Source of the DNA: Bugulina stolonifera
Taxonomy: Eukaryota > Bryozoa > Gymnolaemata > Cheilostomatida > Bugulidae
Direction of reading: 5' to 3'
DNA length: 64,000 nt
Assembly (NCBI GenBank): GCA_935421135.1
Contig: OW285191.1
Location: 9,061,504-9,125,503, forward strand
The position numbers were made by a program, and so were the translations under genes. Shown in pieces: positions 12,323 to 23,621 of this stretch. Numbering within the stretch: the stretch's first letter is position 1; every line of letters starts with the position of its first letter. Under the pieces are notes generated by a model, which ran no database searches, was not told where the DNA came from, and was given only the letters and a program-made list of their open reading frames with translations.

Positions 12323-12533
12323 CACTGCTTCGGTGCAAGTACTGCTCAGGTTTGCTTTGTACCGCCAGCTGTACACAAACAGATTCTGATTGAGTTTTAT
12401 CCATCACAGTTCAAGTACATAATATACACTGTATACTTTTAGCTTTTGCTAGATATGATTGAATTACAGTTTATATACTGTAGTTATCTCAGCACAGGTC
12501 CTGTGACCGCCTTGTTTCTATGTGTTAACATTG

Positions 12534-12960
12534 TTAGCATGTCACTGAATCATTTCTTTCCCTTAAGATCCTGAATGGTTCGTGGCAGGAAACTGTTGTG
12601 GAATAACAAATGGTTTGTGTGGAACGTGGCAGGCAGTTCATGAGTCTGGTGGTCATTGAAGTTAGTGGGTTGTTGATGATTTTGTCATAGGAGGCTGACT
12701 GAGAAGGGTGGTGCTCTTCCTTCACTAGGATGCACATCAGAAGATTGACTCTTTGGTCTTTTCTTCTCTCACGCAGTGGGAGGAGGCCAAGTTTGTTTTT
12801 TGCTTCTTCTATACCAAATCTCCCCTTGATATCCACAATGAACCTCACCGTTTGGTCATGTAGCAGCTCAATACCTGAGATTTCTGGTTTGCAACTGGGA
12901 TCCCAGTGACCTGCTGTATAAATACTCCAGGTGTGGGAAACAGAGTGTTTTATAGTCTAG
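12534..12960 (-). pseudogene. Non-LTR retrotransposon reverse-transcriptase C-terminal remnant
   Basis: The - strand translation matches the end of CR1/jockey-like reverse transcriptases by pattern: HLEY, then after a frameshift HWDPSCKPEISGIELL, DQTVRFIVD, and LGLLPLRERRKDQRVNLL. This is the usual HLEYAxxVWDP...QRRAARF...LGLxxLEERR order. The stretch from about 12914 to 12534 is open, and the upstream part is frame-shifted. No catalytic core remains. A decayed mobile-element fragment, not a host gene. Confidence 0.7.
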
Positions 12961-13095
12961 CAATTTGGCCTTCTTAGGAGCCCTTCTCTATAATTCTCAG
13001 TTTCTGTTTTGCGGTCATCAATTTCCTCTGAATGCGAGTGGTAAACTTCATGTCAGCTTAGATCATGACCTCCAGATATCGGACTTCGTCAACAG

Positions 13096-14404
13096 CATAC
13101 TTGCCAAGTAACCTGGGTAAAAAATCTGGACACATACGCGGACCAGAGGGAGGACGGATGACATGGCCGCAGGCCATGCCAGCCCGCGTAGCGGGCTGTC
13201 AGAAAGGGTGCGGGAGGGGCAGAGGAGCACCTTCCCGCATTCAAAATATTTTTTGTGAGCCACTAAAATGACAGTAGTTAGGGCAATTTCACTTGTATTT
13301 GTATATTGCTCTAGTGGTCAAAAATATGTTCATATTACATGCATATTGGAATGGTTTTAAAATGGTGGGAAGAATTAGAATAGGAATGAAATTGCAAAGA
13401 GTGCTTTAGGTTGGATTATCTAAAGAAGACCTATAAAACTTGCTACAACATAAAAATTTATTAGAAACAAAATTTTTGTTTCATTTTATTAAATTATAAA
13501 CATATAAATATCTTTATTTATGAAAACACTGAATTATAATAATAATAATAATAATTCAGTATTTTCATAAGTTAAGTTTATAATTATTATATTAAAAATT
13601 ATAATCATAATGTAAGCCTGTCTTTTGAACTTCAGAATCATTGAGAATAAACAAATCTTCTAAGCTTTTAGATGACGTTACAGCTTTTAGACAACATCTT
13701 TGATATGCTTCTGGGTCAGCGTGTGCCTGGCTATGTCATTGGTACCACCATCAGTAATACTAGAGGGTGCAGAAGGCATAATTATAATATTGATATTAAA
13801 AACCTAATTCACTTTTAGAAATAAAATAAATAAATCTGACCCATTGATTTTAAATTTGAAAATTGCCGAGTCTTTTGCTTGTCTTTACTGTGAGAATTGT
13901 CTGGCTAAAGTAACATCCAATAGACAAATAATGGAAACATTATTATTTGTACAAGCAAATAATAATAATTATAATATCAATGAGTGAATTTTCATTTGCG
14001 CGGTGGTTGTCATTGACATTAGAGCGTTTATATAAAATAGCTCTCTACTGTTGGGGAGGCTTTAGTACACTACCAATATAGCTCAGGAATTAGTCAGAGT
14101 TTGGGCTATCACTAGTGGCAATTGGCATCTATGATTGGCATAGACACGACAGTCAGTAGACATCGAACTACTTTAAAAATAAACGGTGTGTAGCATATTA
14201 TATTTAGCAAAATTCGCCAGGATTTGCGACGCTCAACCCTTTTTCAGTCAATGTTTTGGAAAATCCAAAGGAAATAATAAATAAAATTTGTTAGAGCAGC
14301 AATTTCCTAATTCCCGGGATATAAATCAGGACATTGAGACAGTGTAGGGACAATTTTCAAATCCCGGGGGTGTCCCGAGAAACCCGGGACACTTGGCAAG
14401 TATG
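13096..14404 (+). mobile_element. hAT-type element, 1309 bp, CATACTTGCCAAGT ends
   Basis: CATACTTGCCAAGT and ACTTGGCAAGTATG form a perfect 14-bp terminal inverted repeat, flanked by the perfect 8-bp duplication GTCAACAG (13088-13095 and 14405-14412). The left 150 bp and right 70 bp are GC-rich (CCCGGG, GGCCGCAGGCC), the middle AT-rich. An internal hairpin at 13518-13568 has arms TATGAAAACACTGAATTA / TAATTCAGTATTTTCATA. No transposase frame is visible. It inserted next to the reverse-transcriptase remnant. Confidence 0.9.
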
Positions 14405-14445
14405 GTCAACAGTGTCTAGTAGCTGCCAATGAAGTCAGTAACTTG

Positions 14446-14622
14446 GGGGGGGGGGGGGGGGCTTTTTGTCGTTGAACTGAATAATTTTACTCTTTTCTAT
14501 GCTGAAGAGTAAAGTTATCTAGTTCAACATTGTTGAACTCGATAATTTTACTGTTTTCTACGTTCAACGTTGAAGAGTAAAATAAAAATTATTTAGTTCA
14601 ACAGCAAAGGCCTCTCCCCAAG
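14446..14622. repeat. Poly-G tract plus double palindrome (foldback element)
   Basis: A run of 16 G (14446-14461) is followed by two consecutive hairpins, 14471-14528 and 14532-14602. Each starts GTTGAACT and ends AGTTCAAC with AATTTTACTCTT/AAGAGTAAA stems. The block closes with AAAGGCCTCTCCCC, complementary in part to the GGGGCTTTTT start, so the whole unit looks like a foldback MITE. Target duplication not resolved. Confidence 0.65.
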
Positions 14623-15374
14623 TGAATTAAAGTACTACTGAAATCATGCCTTTTCATGTAGCAATTATGTTATATAGGTTATTATTTTTCCATATATACC
14701 ACAAAAATTCATATAACATAATCAGTTTGTCTGTTTTCTGCAAATGGAAAACACTGCAATCTCTTATTCTGCCATATTGAATTACAAAGGATGTAAACTT
14801 TGTTTACTCCGTAACTGTGGAAACAAAATGGAAGTTGTTACATAACAAAGCCTAGCCAATTAAATTTGTGTGGTTAATTTAGCTGAAATTCCAGCATAGG
14901 TAATGGGTGGGAATTAATGCCAGCAGTACCCAATGTCCTCATCTAATCTGCTATTCCAAGTCTAGGCTTCAAACATAAACTTGGATCTAGTTAATCGCTG
15001 TCTTTGGTAAAATTTTGCTTGTTGCAACAGAGGAGAGTACCTCAGTTCTGCCATGTGTTCTTGTTTTGTGTGCATTTACTTACTACAGCATGTGGCCCCA
15101 ACTGATGTATGCCACACTTACACCACTCTCAGTTGGCTTGAATAACTGTTGCATTACTTCCTATCCCTCCAATGAAATATTTGTTTGTGTTAGAGTGCAG
15201 TATATTTTAATGTACAGTAATACAATGCATGCACGTTGTAATACATGTACATACTGATACTGTATTAGATCACAACGCATGTAGTTATACTATATGGATA
15301 CTGTGTTTATAATTCAGTGTAATATAACATAATATAGTCTATCTAGTATATGCTACAAAATGTATACTATATAG

Positions 15375-16623
15375 CAGGGATGCCCAAATGTGTCCCTAAG
15401 GGACACAGTGTCTCTTTGCATGGATTTTGGTGTCCCTTCATCTCTTCTCAAATTTTACAAGCAAACATGTCTTTTTGTGGCCGAGCAGCGAAAGCAATTA
15501 CACTGCTCAAATTACAATCAAAAATAGAACACAATGCTAAAATATCCTCACATTTGAAAATTCCTAAATATTTATAGCTGACATAGAAGCAGACTTTTTG
15601 TCAAAGATTTAAAACCTACAGGAAATTGATGGCCTGATTGACCTAACCACAATGCCAAGAGATGAAGACACAGTAAAGTGGAAAGCGCAGCTACCCCAAC
15701 TTATCTAAAATTGCTGTCAAACTGATAACACTCTTTGGTAGCAAATTATTGTGTGAGAGTTTGTTCAGTCATCTGAACTATATTAAATGCAAAATCAGAC
15801 AAGACTGGCTGACAAACATACCAGGCAGCTACTAAAAGAGACATAAACTTTATGATGATACAAGAGAAAGGACAATTCCATTTCACCCACTAATAATTGT
15901 GTTCACAAGTGAATCATATAACATGCATAGAATATTCATTACAATTTTGATTTAATTTGCTGACAAATTTTTCTTTAATCTTGATGCCGAATCAGATTAG
16001 GGAATATTTTCGCCGCGTTTCCACCACTCTTTGCCAGCGTGACGACTTTTTTCCACTGAACAGCACACACTAGCAACGTTTCCTCCATGAACGCAGTTTG
16101 GAGTCGTAGCATGTGTGCTAAGGCAGAAAATTATTCTTATACTTGTCACATTACAACAGCGATTCAATTTTGAATTTTAGGTTACAGCCGAAAGTGTGGA
16201 ATGGAATGGAGTCGGTAAAAACTTTGCTGACCAATCCGAAGCCAGTGTTATTGAAAGTGAAACGTAAAATATTAAACATGCTTGATATCTGGCGAACCGA
16301 GCATTTTCGCTTAATTTTGTGACTGCCTGTCCCTCCACCGTCATTTCGCGGTGGCTAACAGCACGAAATTCGCTAGTCTGTTTCTACCTTTATTCTGTTT
16401 TGGTGTACTTCAAAAGTAGATAACTATTGCTGTTATACTTTGGTTAAAGCAAAGTCAAAAAATTTGCGTGTTATGCATGTAACTATAAAATAACTCATTT
16501 TGTATCATAATAAAACTGCCCATTTAATAATCGCAATAAATGCAGCAGCAAAAAATAAGTGTCCCTTGCTCTGATCCGCTTTTAGAATTTGTCCCTTTTC
16601 ACCAAAAAGTTTGGGCATCCCTG
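15375..16623 (+). mobile_element. hAT element with decayed transposase, 1249 bp
   Basis: The ends CAGGGATGCCCAAA / TTTGGGCATCCCTG are perfect inverted repeats, flanked by the perfect 8-bp duplication CTATATAG (15367-15374 and 16624-16631). Internally 15722-15820 reads LFGSKLLCESLFSHLN...IKCKIRQDWLTNI, preceded by YPNLSKIAVK. This is the hAT C-terminal dimerisation motif of transposases and their ZBED relatives. Frame breaks lie around 15690, and most of the catalytic domain is absent. It is therefore a deleted, inactive hAT copy. Near-terminal GTCCCTAAGGGACAC and GTCCCTT motifs are repeated at both ends. Confidence 0.92.
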
Positions 16624-16631
16624 CTATATAG

Positions 16632-17669
16632 TATCTACTCTATATTTTCATGCAAGTACTACTGAATATCTGTACCTACATGTACATCTGTATCTACATG
16701 TACATGATTTGTATTAATAAGTAATATGGTTGAACATATTTATAATTTCAAACAAGTCTGGATGTACATCTAGGTCTATATAACAATTACTACATGCATA
16801 TTATATTGCCACTTGTAATTTAAATGTTAAAATTATTTTGCATGTATACAATTGTATTATACTAACAATATCTGCAGAAGTATTATATTACTGCAACATA
16901 GCCATAGCCCTCAACAAGCTTTGATCAGCAACTAAAGGAATTTTGTCTCAATATCCTCACTCATAGCTTCCTTTGCTTGCCCTGCATGTACTGCATTACT
17001 CAACGGCTGGTCATATTATTGAGAAAACCATAGGATTACATAAGCCAAATAATTACAGAAAGCTCATAGCTGTAAGATTGTAGTGCAAGTATGGGGCACC
17101 TGGTAACTCCCCTACACAGGACTATAATTAGAGAGCCAAGCTATGGGCCTTCACACGTCATACAGGAAGTGGACAACACCCCTGTAACTTGGAACTTCCT
17201 TTCCCAGAACCCAATTTTCATGATGATTTTATATGCTGGCATATCTCAGCCCCAATTATTTTCAGAGTTTTGATAAAGTGAATATAGCAGCCTCAGGGCT
17301 TAAAGTTTAGATATACCAAACAAAATATTATCATTTCTGTAGCCCTTTAAGACTGGAGCCGAAATGAATTTTAAGTAAATTTGACCTTTACTTCCCTCTA
17401 TTAAAAGGCCCCTCTTATCAATTTATCTAACATAACTAGAACTAGAGTGTTAAATGCTTTAACTGAATTTTTGTGAAAAGATTAAAATTATGTTTTTTAT
17501 AAGAAAATACATCAATGATATTATCATTGAATACATTTTATGATAATCGGTCATGACATTAGCCGGATGAACCAAATCATACGCATTTTGGTGAAGGTGG
17601 CAGTAAGAGATCGCCATAGAATTCTGTAGAAATCGCCTACATGTACTCGAAAAAGCCACTTAAACTTTT
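16632..17669. other. Non-coding DNA before copy A
   Basis: TACATGTA-rich, AT-rich DNA. The small open stretches at 17091 and 17459 show no family signature and no exon structure. Confidence 0.4.
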
Positions 17670-18006
17670 CAGGTATATCGTCCCATCAATTTTGACGTTC
17701 AGACTCGCTAACAGACTCGCCGGTTTCTCCTCTTAAAAACAAAAAAATTGGGAAAAGATTAATAGTATACTAATCTTTAGTATACAAAGAAGTATGTTAC
17801 ATTATTAGATAAGCTGATTAAGATGCAGAAGAAAGATTTTGGGAGATAAAAGCATTATTTGGAATTCCCAACCTATCAAACAGCGAGCAGCAGCATCTTA
17901 TATTTCATTTATACGACTCATTTCCGTTATTTCCGATATTACATGCCGCTCCACTAGCCTACTCTACAGATTAGAAGTCCTTTTACCATCTTTGCAATCT
18001 TTATAC

Positions 18007-18175
18007 AATTAGGTGCAGTAGTGGAGAAATTTGGATAGCCTTAGTTCCTTGGTTGTGGTTGGGGTTTGGGGTAAGGGCGGTCAACCAGCAATATATAGAG
18101 AAGACAACTTCTCCTGCTTCAGTTTTGGCAAAGAACAAAGGCTATCTCAAATTTCTCCACTTCTGCACCTAACTC
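18007..18175 (+). mobile_element. 169-bp MITE present only in copy A
   Basis: Flanked by the perfect direct repeat TCTTTATAC (17998-18006 and 18176-18184). Copy B has the uninterrupted site with a single TCTTTATAC (near 54054-54062). Terminal inverted repeats of about 35 bp: TTAGGTGCAGTAGTGGAGAA versus TTAGGTGCAGAAGTGGAGAA, continuing ATTTG...ATAGCCTT. The 9-bp duplication would suit a Mutator-like element, or 8 bp a hAT one. A related terminus occurs at 43991-44018. Confidence 0.93.
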
Positions 18176-18215
18176 TCTTTATACATATACGTTGGCAATT
18201 CTATTCTTATTTCAG

Positions 18216-18269
18216 TTATCTAATGATACTGAAGGTCGAAAGTCCAAAAAGTTTGTTGGAGAAACCAAG
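18216..18269 (+). CDS. Candidate exon, product unknown
   Basis: Preceded by TTATTTCAG and followed by GTAATA; open in phase 0 with reading LSNDTEGRKSKKFVGETK. It lies upstream of the Ulp1-like exons on the same strand, but its phase does not join directly to the exon at 20155, so an exon would be missing between them. The same exon is present in copy B (about 54092-54145). Confidence 0.4.
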
Positions 18270-18284
18270 GTAATAATTTATTAT

Positions 18285-18560
18285 AATTGATATCATAAGA
18301 AAGATAATAATTATGTTATTAAATTTAAATTATATAATTATTAATTATATTTTTATTATTAAATTTAAAATTAAATTATTATAATACAAAATATATTACC
18401 TTTATTATAATAATTATTATAATATTATGTTAATGTAAATATAATAATAGTAATAAGTAGTATAAATGTTCTATCATTGAGAATAAATGAAACATTAACA
18501 TATTTATCATGTTTATGTTAAATATAAATTTTATACATTTAACATTTGCATTATATTATT
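18285..18560. repeat. AT-rich low-complexity tract
   Basis: TAAT/ATTA-rich imperfect palindromes and runs; slightly shorter in copy B near 54170-54420. Confidence 0.7.
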
Positions 18561-19362
18561 GGTAAAGGGACATTTCGAAAAAGACAGTTCGAAGCAGGAC
18601 ACTTCACAACTGGACAGTTCGAAACAGGACAGTTCGAAATCGTGTGGGTTGCATTTAGAAGAACACAACTTGCAGATAATTAATTTTAATTAATTAATTT
18701 AATTTAATAAAAAACAACATTGAAAATAAAAATTAGTTAAAATCTGGTAGTTGGGGTTAGGCATTTCAAATTGTCCGGTGTTGAACTGTCCACTTTCAAA
18801 ACGTCTTTGTGTATGCTACTAGTTTTGTGTGTACAGAAGCATAGGGGAGTGCATATTTAATATATCACAATGTCTTATTCACAGTGTTGACGTTATTGGA
18901 TATATGTTTATGTCCAGCAACATTGCAACAATAGTCAGATACAAATGAGAGCCCAGACCAAAGGCATAGGCCCTACCAAGATCCATCAGAACCAATTACA
19001 ACCAGTACCATAACAGCTTTCTACCGAGAGCAGTTTGAGATTTAAAGATAGAACATCCCTGCTGATACTTTGAGTAATCCCCAAATGACAGGTAGCACTG
19101 ACCTGTACAGCACAACTTTTAATAACTCGTGAACTAATAAATGAAATACTGTTCCAACTCATGTTGCCCACTGTCCCATATGAGGCAAGCCACTTCCACA
19201 TCCTAGGTAGTCTAACGTGACAATGAACTTTGTGTGAGTCAATGTAGGTAATGTCTTACAAAGCATGTGTTATTGCTGCATGTAAGATAGTGGAAAGGGC
19301 TGTGCATGCAATCTTCATTTATCATAACAGTATATTTATTTCTGAGCTTATTAGTGTTTTCA

Positions 19363-19487
19363 CTACCTCTTGGACCGACCTAGATCGCAAATAAAAATTC
19401 GAAGGTGGCCATCCGCCTAGGCCCAAAGGCCATCCCTAGATCATCGGCGCACGGTTCTTTGCACGGTAGTGAGGGTATTGCTTTTGG
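19363..19487 (+). mobile_element. Truncated MITE of the AGGTGTCTTCGCGACC family
   Basis: CCTCTTGGACCGACC...GATCGCAAATAAAA...GGTGGCCATCCGCC matches the left part of the elements at 37703-37973. Copy A ends abruptly inside the element at TTTTGG, whereas copy B continues for 114 bp to GGTCGCTAAGACA. Confidence 0.75.
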
Positions 19488-20154
19488 TTCCATGTGAAAT
19501 ATGAGTGGGCCCTGCATATTGATGCATCCAGATGTGTAGGCCTACATGTTTCCGCATCATCATATCAAAATGCACAATCTTTTGTGTTTGGTAACTGGTA
19601 GGCTAGTTTGTTATCTGGTAATTCTGCTAATACATAGACTGTTACTTAAATTATCATAGATCTTTGAATATAGGCCAATCAAATCATCAGTTATGTGGCA
19701 CCAGACTCCAATTACCAAGGTTTCATTTATTTATGTTTAGGTACAAAAAAGATCTTCAAAGAAAGAAAATTAAAGTCGTTTCAAACGAAACGTGTATAAA
19801 AAAATAAGTTCTTTTAATAAATTGTCGTCTTAAATAAGTTAGTTTTATGCTTATGTTATCCTCATTGCCAACATTGCAGTCGGTTTTAAATTCTGTGCTA
19901 TTGCATCAATCTATTGTTGCATTTGTAGGTTGAGGAGTTTTCATAGCAGTTACCATGTGCTTTTGTGCACAATAATGGAAATGGTGAACTAGAACTATGT
20001 TTACATTTGTATTTTCATTAATTTGAATATTGCGAATAGTCTCTTGTCTCTTGAAAAGTTAGGTATGCAACTGTGTTACTATTTTATCGAATTTTATAAT
20101 GAAATCATTTTTACTTATTAACTGGCCCTCCCAGTAGTTTTAATACAATTTTAG

Positions 20155-21096
20155 GTTCGCCCATGTTTGTGAACGAAGCCTCAGCCAAAGTGATAAAGGA
20201 GGCAGTTGGTAAGTGTATCATTCCCATGAAAGAGGAATATGAAACAGATACTGGTGAGTAGACTTGTTATACATCTACTATGTCTTTATACTGATACTTA
20301 CAGGATGAGCAAAGTTCACTCAACAGTAATTTCATTGACACGAGTATAATATTATTACGGAGGATTCTGCAGATGAAAATCCTCTCCTTGTAATAGATGA
20401 AATGGACCTGATATTGCTGAATGCAGCAGAAAAGCAAAAATTGCTTCGGCGTGCAGTTTTAGGTAAGTTTTTTTCGAATATACATGTATTATTATAAATG
20501 TACATGTTGTAGCCCTATTGTTTTGAATAGACATTTTTTAGACCAGACCAACAATACAGGATAAGTAATGGCTGAGGTATGTAATCATTTTTCTGAGTTA
20601 TCATGGTTGAACAAGTGGCATCCTTTCGCAGCTGTTGAGTATTCCAACTAGTATCTGGTATTTTGAGGATATCACCCACTTGTGGTGGTCATGCCTCCAA
20701 ACTGACTTGATATTTACTAGGTAAGTAATGTTAATATGCTGATTATTATAATCTTATGGTGATCAGTGTTGGAAATCGTGTGCTTTGCAGGATTATAGCC
20801 TAGAACCTGGTTTATTGCTTTACTTTACTTGAATGAATTGGTAGAGGAAGTAAATAAACACTGGCGGTTCTACATGCCCATGGGAGATGGTTACTATACA
20901 CAGATTTACATCCGATCTACCTGTTAATAGTTTACTTACCTGCTTTTACCTTAACAATGTGGTCCAAGTCGGTAATTCAACTGTTTACAGTACAGATGTT
21001 TCACTACTAAACGGATTTTTGTCAGAAGCAACAGTGTTTTCTTTGCGATCTACATGTACAAATGTAGTTACTGCTACAGCTCATGATGATCTTTAA
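20155..21096 (+). CDS. Ulp1-like gene, 5' exons in copy A (partly disabled)
   Basis: Exons inferred: 20155-20253 (phase 1 in and out; SPMFVNEASAKVIKEAVG), 20361-20462 (EDSADENPLLVIDEMDLILL), 20632-20720 (LLSIPTSIWYFEDITHLWW, phase 0 to 2) and 20991 onward (TDVSLLNGFLSEATVFSL), which could be the N-terminal part of a Ulp1-type peptidase. The exon at 20361 has lost its acceptor here: GG at 20359-20360, where copy B reads AG. The link between 20462 (phase 1) and 20632 (phase 0) does not close, so an exon is missing or the gene is broken. Function of the acidic N-terminal region unknown. Assignment of these exons to one gene is inference from order and strand. Confidence 0.45.
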
Positions 21097-21809
21097 GTGA
21101 AAATGTGAAAATTGGGTGTGTTCGGAGACACTTAGTCAGAGTTCCTATGTGTCAGAGTGTGAACATGTGTAGCTGACATCATGTTATGGGTGTATCAGTC
21201 GAGGCTAAATATGAGTCACTTGGCAGGCTCTTCAGAATCTTTAAAAATTATATTTGCGCAGATTTCTTTCAGGGACGTCAATCTATAGCCATGGCCATAG
21301 TGGTGAGAATACAGTTTTCACCTTAGATATATTATCGCAAACTGCAAAGATTTGCTGGAGTATTGCTGTTCAAAGAATCCCTGTAAAAATTTCAGAATGT
21401 TTTATTCTACATGTATGATACTTGGAATATATTTTGTACTATTGTAAAAGACCAAAGAATGGCGTTAGTAAAACTTGTAACCTGATTCCCTTGTTGTTGG
21501 TCTGAACTTGGCTCTTTAATCACAATTTTAATGTTTTGTGGTTTTTACTGGTCAATTCAATTGTATATCAAGTTCTTTGTGAATTGAATTTTCATGCAGC
21601 TTTATACTAGAGTCCATATTGGACATATAATTGTCACATAGAAAGTGAATGTCGTGGCTTAGCAAAATGTGTATGGGTAATATACTAATAATATTAATTA
21701 CTTTGCAGGAGATTTAAAAAGCTCACGAAGCAAACATCAATCCTGCTGGCCGCCATACAGTTGCCTGATCTAGAAATTGTAATTCTAGTGGTTTGCATAA
21801 AAAGATTAC

Positions 21810-22465
21810 TGTAGGAATATTGTGATGTTTCTGCCAATGTTTGTATTGTGCATTGTATGGTAGACACAAGTATGGGAAGGACCTGTGAGTGGTGCTAGAC
21901 CTTCCTCATTACATAGAGACTGAAGTAGTATGTGTGATGACTTGTAGTTATTGCTGTGACCTGTAGGTACGACCCATAAATCATACTGAGTTATTATCTA
22001 TAATTGTCTGTTCTTGCTTAGTAGTAAGTTAGGGCTTCTAAGTTCGAAAGGACCTAGAGCTCGAACTAGCTTAGCTAAGAAAGAAGGCTCTGTAGATCTG
22101 TATAGATGTGTAATATTTATTGAAATCCAAGCAACAACTAACTAACATATGAAGAGCATTTGCTTTATATAGTAGTTGCGTTTCCGGCAAAAGTTTCGGT
22201 TAAGTACGACATAGCATCGGCATAGGTATTGTGTAACAACATGGGGGAAAAAGGTACTAGGGCCGACCCAGGTCACAGCCAAAAATGCATATAACAATGT
22301 ACTTAGTATAATAAATGGATTGTAACTATTAATAGGGGCCTTAGTCCAATGTAGCAAAGCATAAAGGTAGGTTAAGCAACAAGTAGTTGACTAGTATGGT
22401 AATAATAGAGCATATGACATGGAATTAGGGTACAAGTATAGTAACTAATCAATGGTTACTGAACA
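21810..22465 (-). mobile_element. Solo-LTR-like element, LTR family copy 2 (in copy A)
   Basis: Starts TGTAGGAATATTGTGATG and ends near TTACTGAACA. On the - strand TACTATATAAAG (about 22165-22176) is followed ~50 bp later by AATAAA. It shares GAGTGGTGCTAG, CATTACAT, GGGTCGGCC and CCGGAA blocks with 6419-7100. It lies between exons of the Ulp1-like gene. Outer boundaries are approximate. Confidence 0.5.
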
Positions 22466-23176
22466 TTGTGGGTAGGCCATATATATATAATGTATTGTTC
22501 TCCTCACCTCAGTATAATGATTTCACAGAGTTTATTTATGTGTATGGTTACTTTTGCATTTTTTTTAATTTTCCTGGTCCTTATAGCTGCGGTTATATAG
22601 GCTCAATATTTTTTCTGGTCACACTATACTTATGAAGCGCTTAGGATGTTTTTCTTCGCCATTGTATATAATAAGCATGGTGTAAATATAGCCATTGGCA
22701 AAACATTTAGTTTACCACAGTAGCTACAGGTATATGTACACACAAGGCCAGGTACCAATATATTATTCAATAATACAGTAAAATGTTTTCAATTTTATCT
22801 TGAAGCACCATTCACAGGACCTTTAATTTTGTTGTGATTGCTAAAATTGCACACATTGCTGAAAGTGTGAGAACTATTGGAACATCCACAGCTTTGATAA
22901 CCAATATACAGTGTACTGTATACATGTAGGTTGCCATGGCTAGAAATGTTGCTGATGCCTGAAACCATACAACCTGATCTTTTTCATAGTAACATATTAC
23001 AGCATTCCTTTGCCTAATACTCTACATTATTTTATTCTAGATACTCACTAGTTATACACTGGTGTGTGCCTATGTTTGGTGTGAGATGAAGAGCTAATAT
23101 AGCTAATGTTAAACAGTGACTAGTGAACCTTAGATTAGTCAATTGACTTTAATTATACATATTTATTTTTTCACAG

Positions 23177-23621
23177 GTATTGATGAAAGCTCCCACAACT
23201 AGCATAGCTCCTACTCAAGGTTGTTTTATACTATTCAAGAGTTAGTTAATCATGTAATGTGTGGTGCATAATGCTTATATGCTAATATACTAGCATAACT
23301 TGATTTTAGGGAATGATTGTGGTGTGTCTGTCTTGGCATTTTTAAAATGGGCCTTTATTATGGCAAGTTTGCTATTACACTAATTCTTGAATATTTTGTT
23401 CATTTCTTGGATGGTTAACAGTTTTGAATATATTTATTTTTATAAAAATATTATATATTTAAGGAACTATGTATGCCGATTTAAATTTAGCAAACAAAGG
23501 AATCGGTCAAAGTGGCAACAGAGAATATACATGTAGTTATCCAACCCAGAAGCTGCTGGCAGCATTATCTTCTTCAAAACATGATGGTGTGGTGGCTCCC
23601 TTTAGAATAAACCTTTTGTAA
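23177..23621 (+). CDS. Ulp1-like (C48-type) peptidase C-terminal exons, copy A
   Basis: Three exons join with correct phases: 23177-23219, 23310-23366 and 23464-23621 (stop). They read VLMKAPTTSIAPTQ, then GNDCGVSVLAFLKWAF, then TMYADLNLANKGIGQSGN... to a stop. The Q-x-NDCGVSV block matches the catalytic glutamine and cysteine segment of Ulp1/SENP SUMO proteases, which cleave SUMO or related conjugates. The catalytic His/Asp region (HW...D) was not found with confidence between 21100 and 23177, where an LTR-like element is inserted, so activity is doubtful. Such domains occur both in host SENP genes and in large DNA transposons. Confidence 0.55.

Noticed and set aside
21256..21300. Exon reading GRQSIAMAIV as the Ulp1 HW motif
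   Set aside because: The histidine-tryptophan pair is absent and the splice phases do not connect to the exon at 23177.
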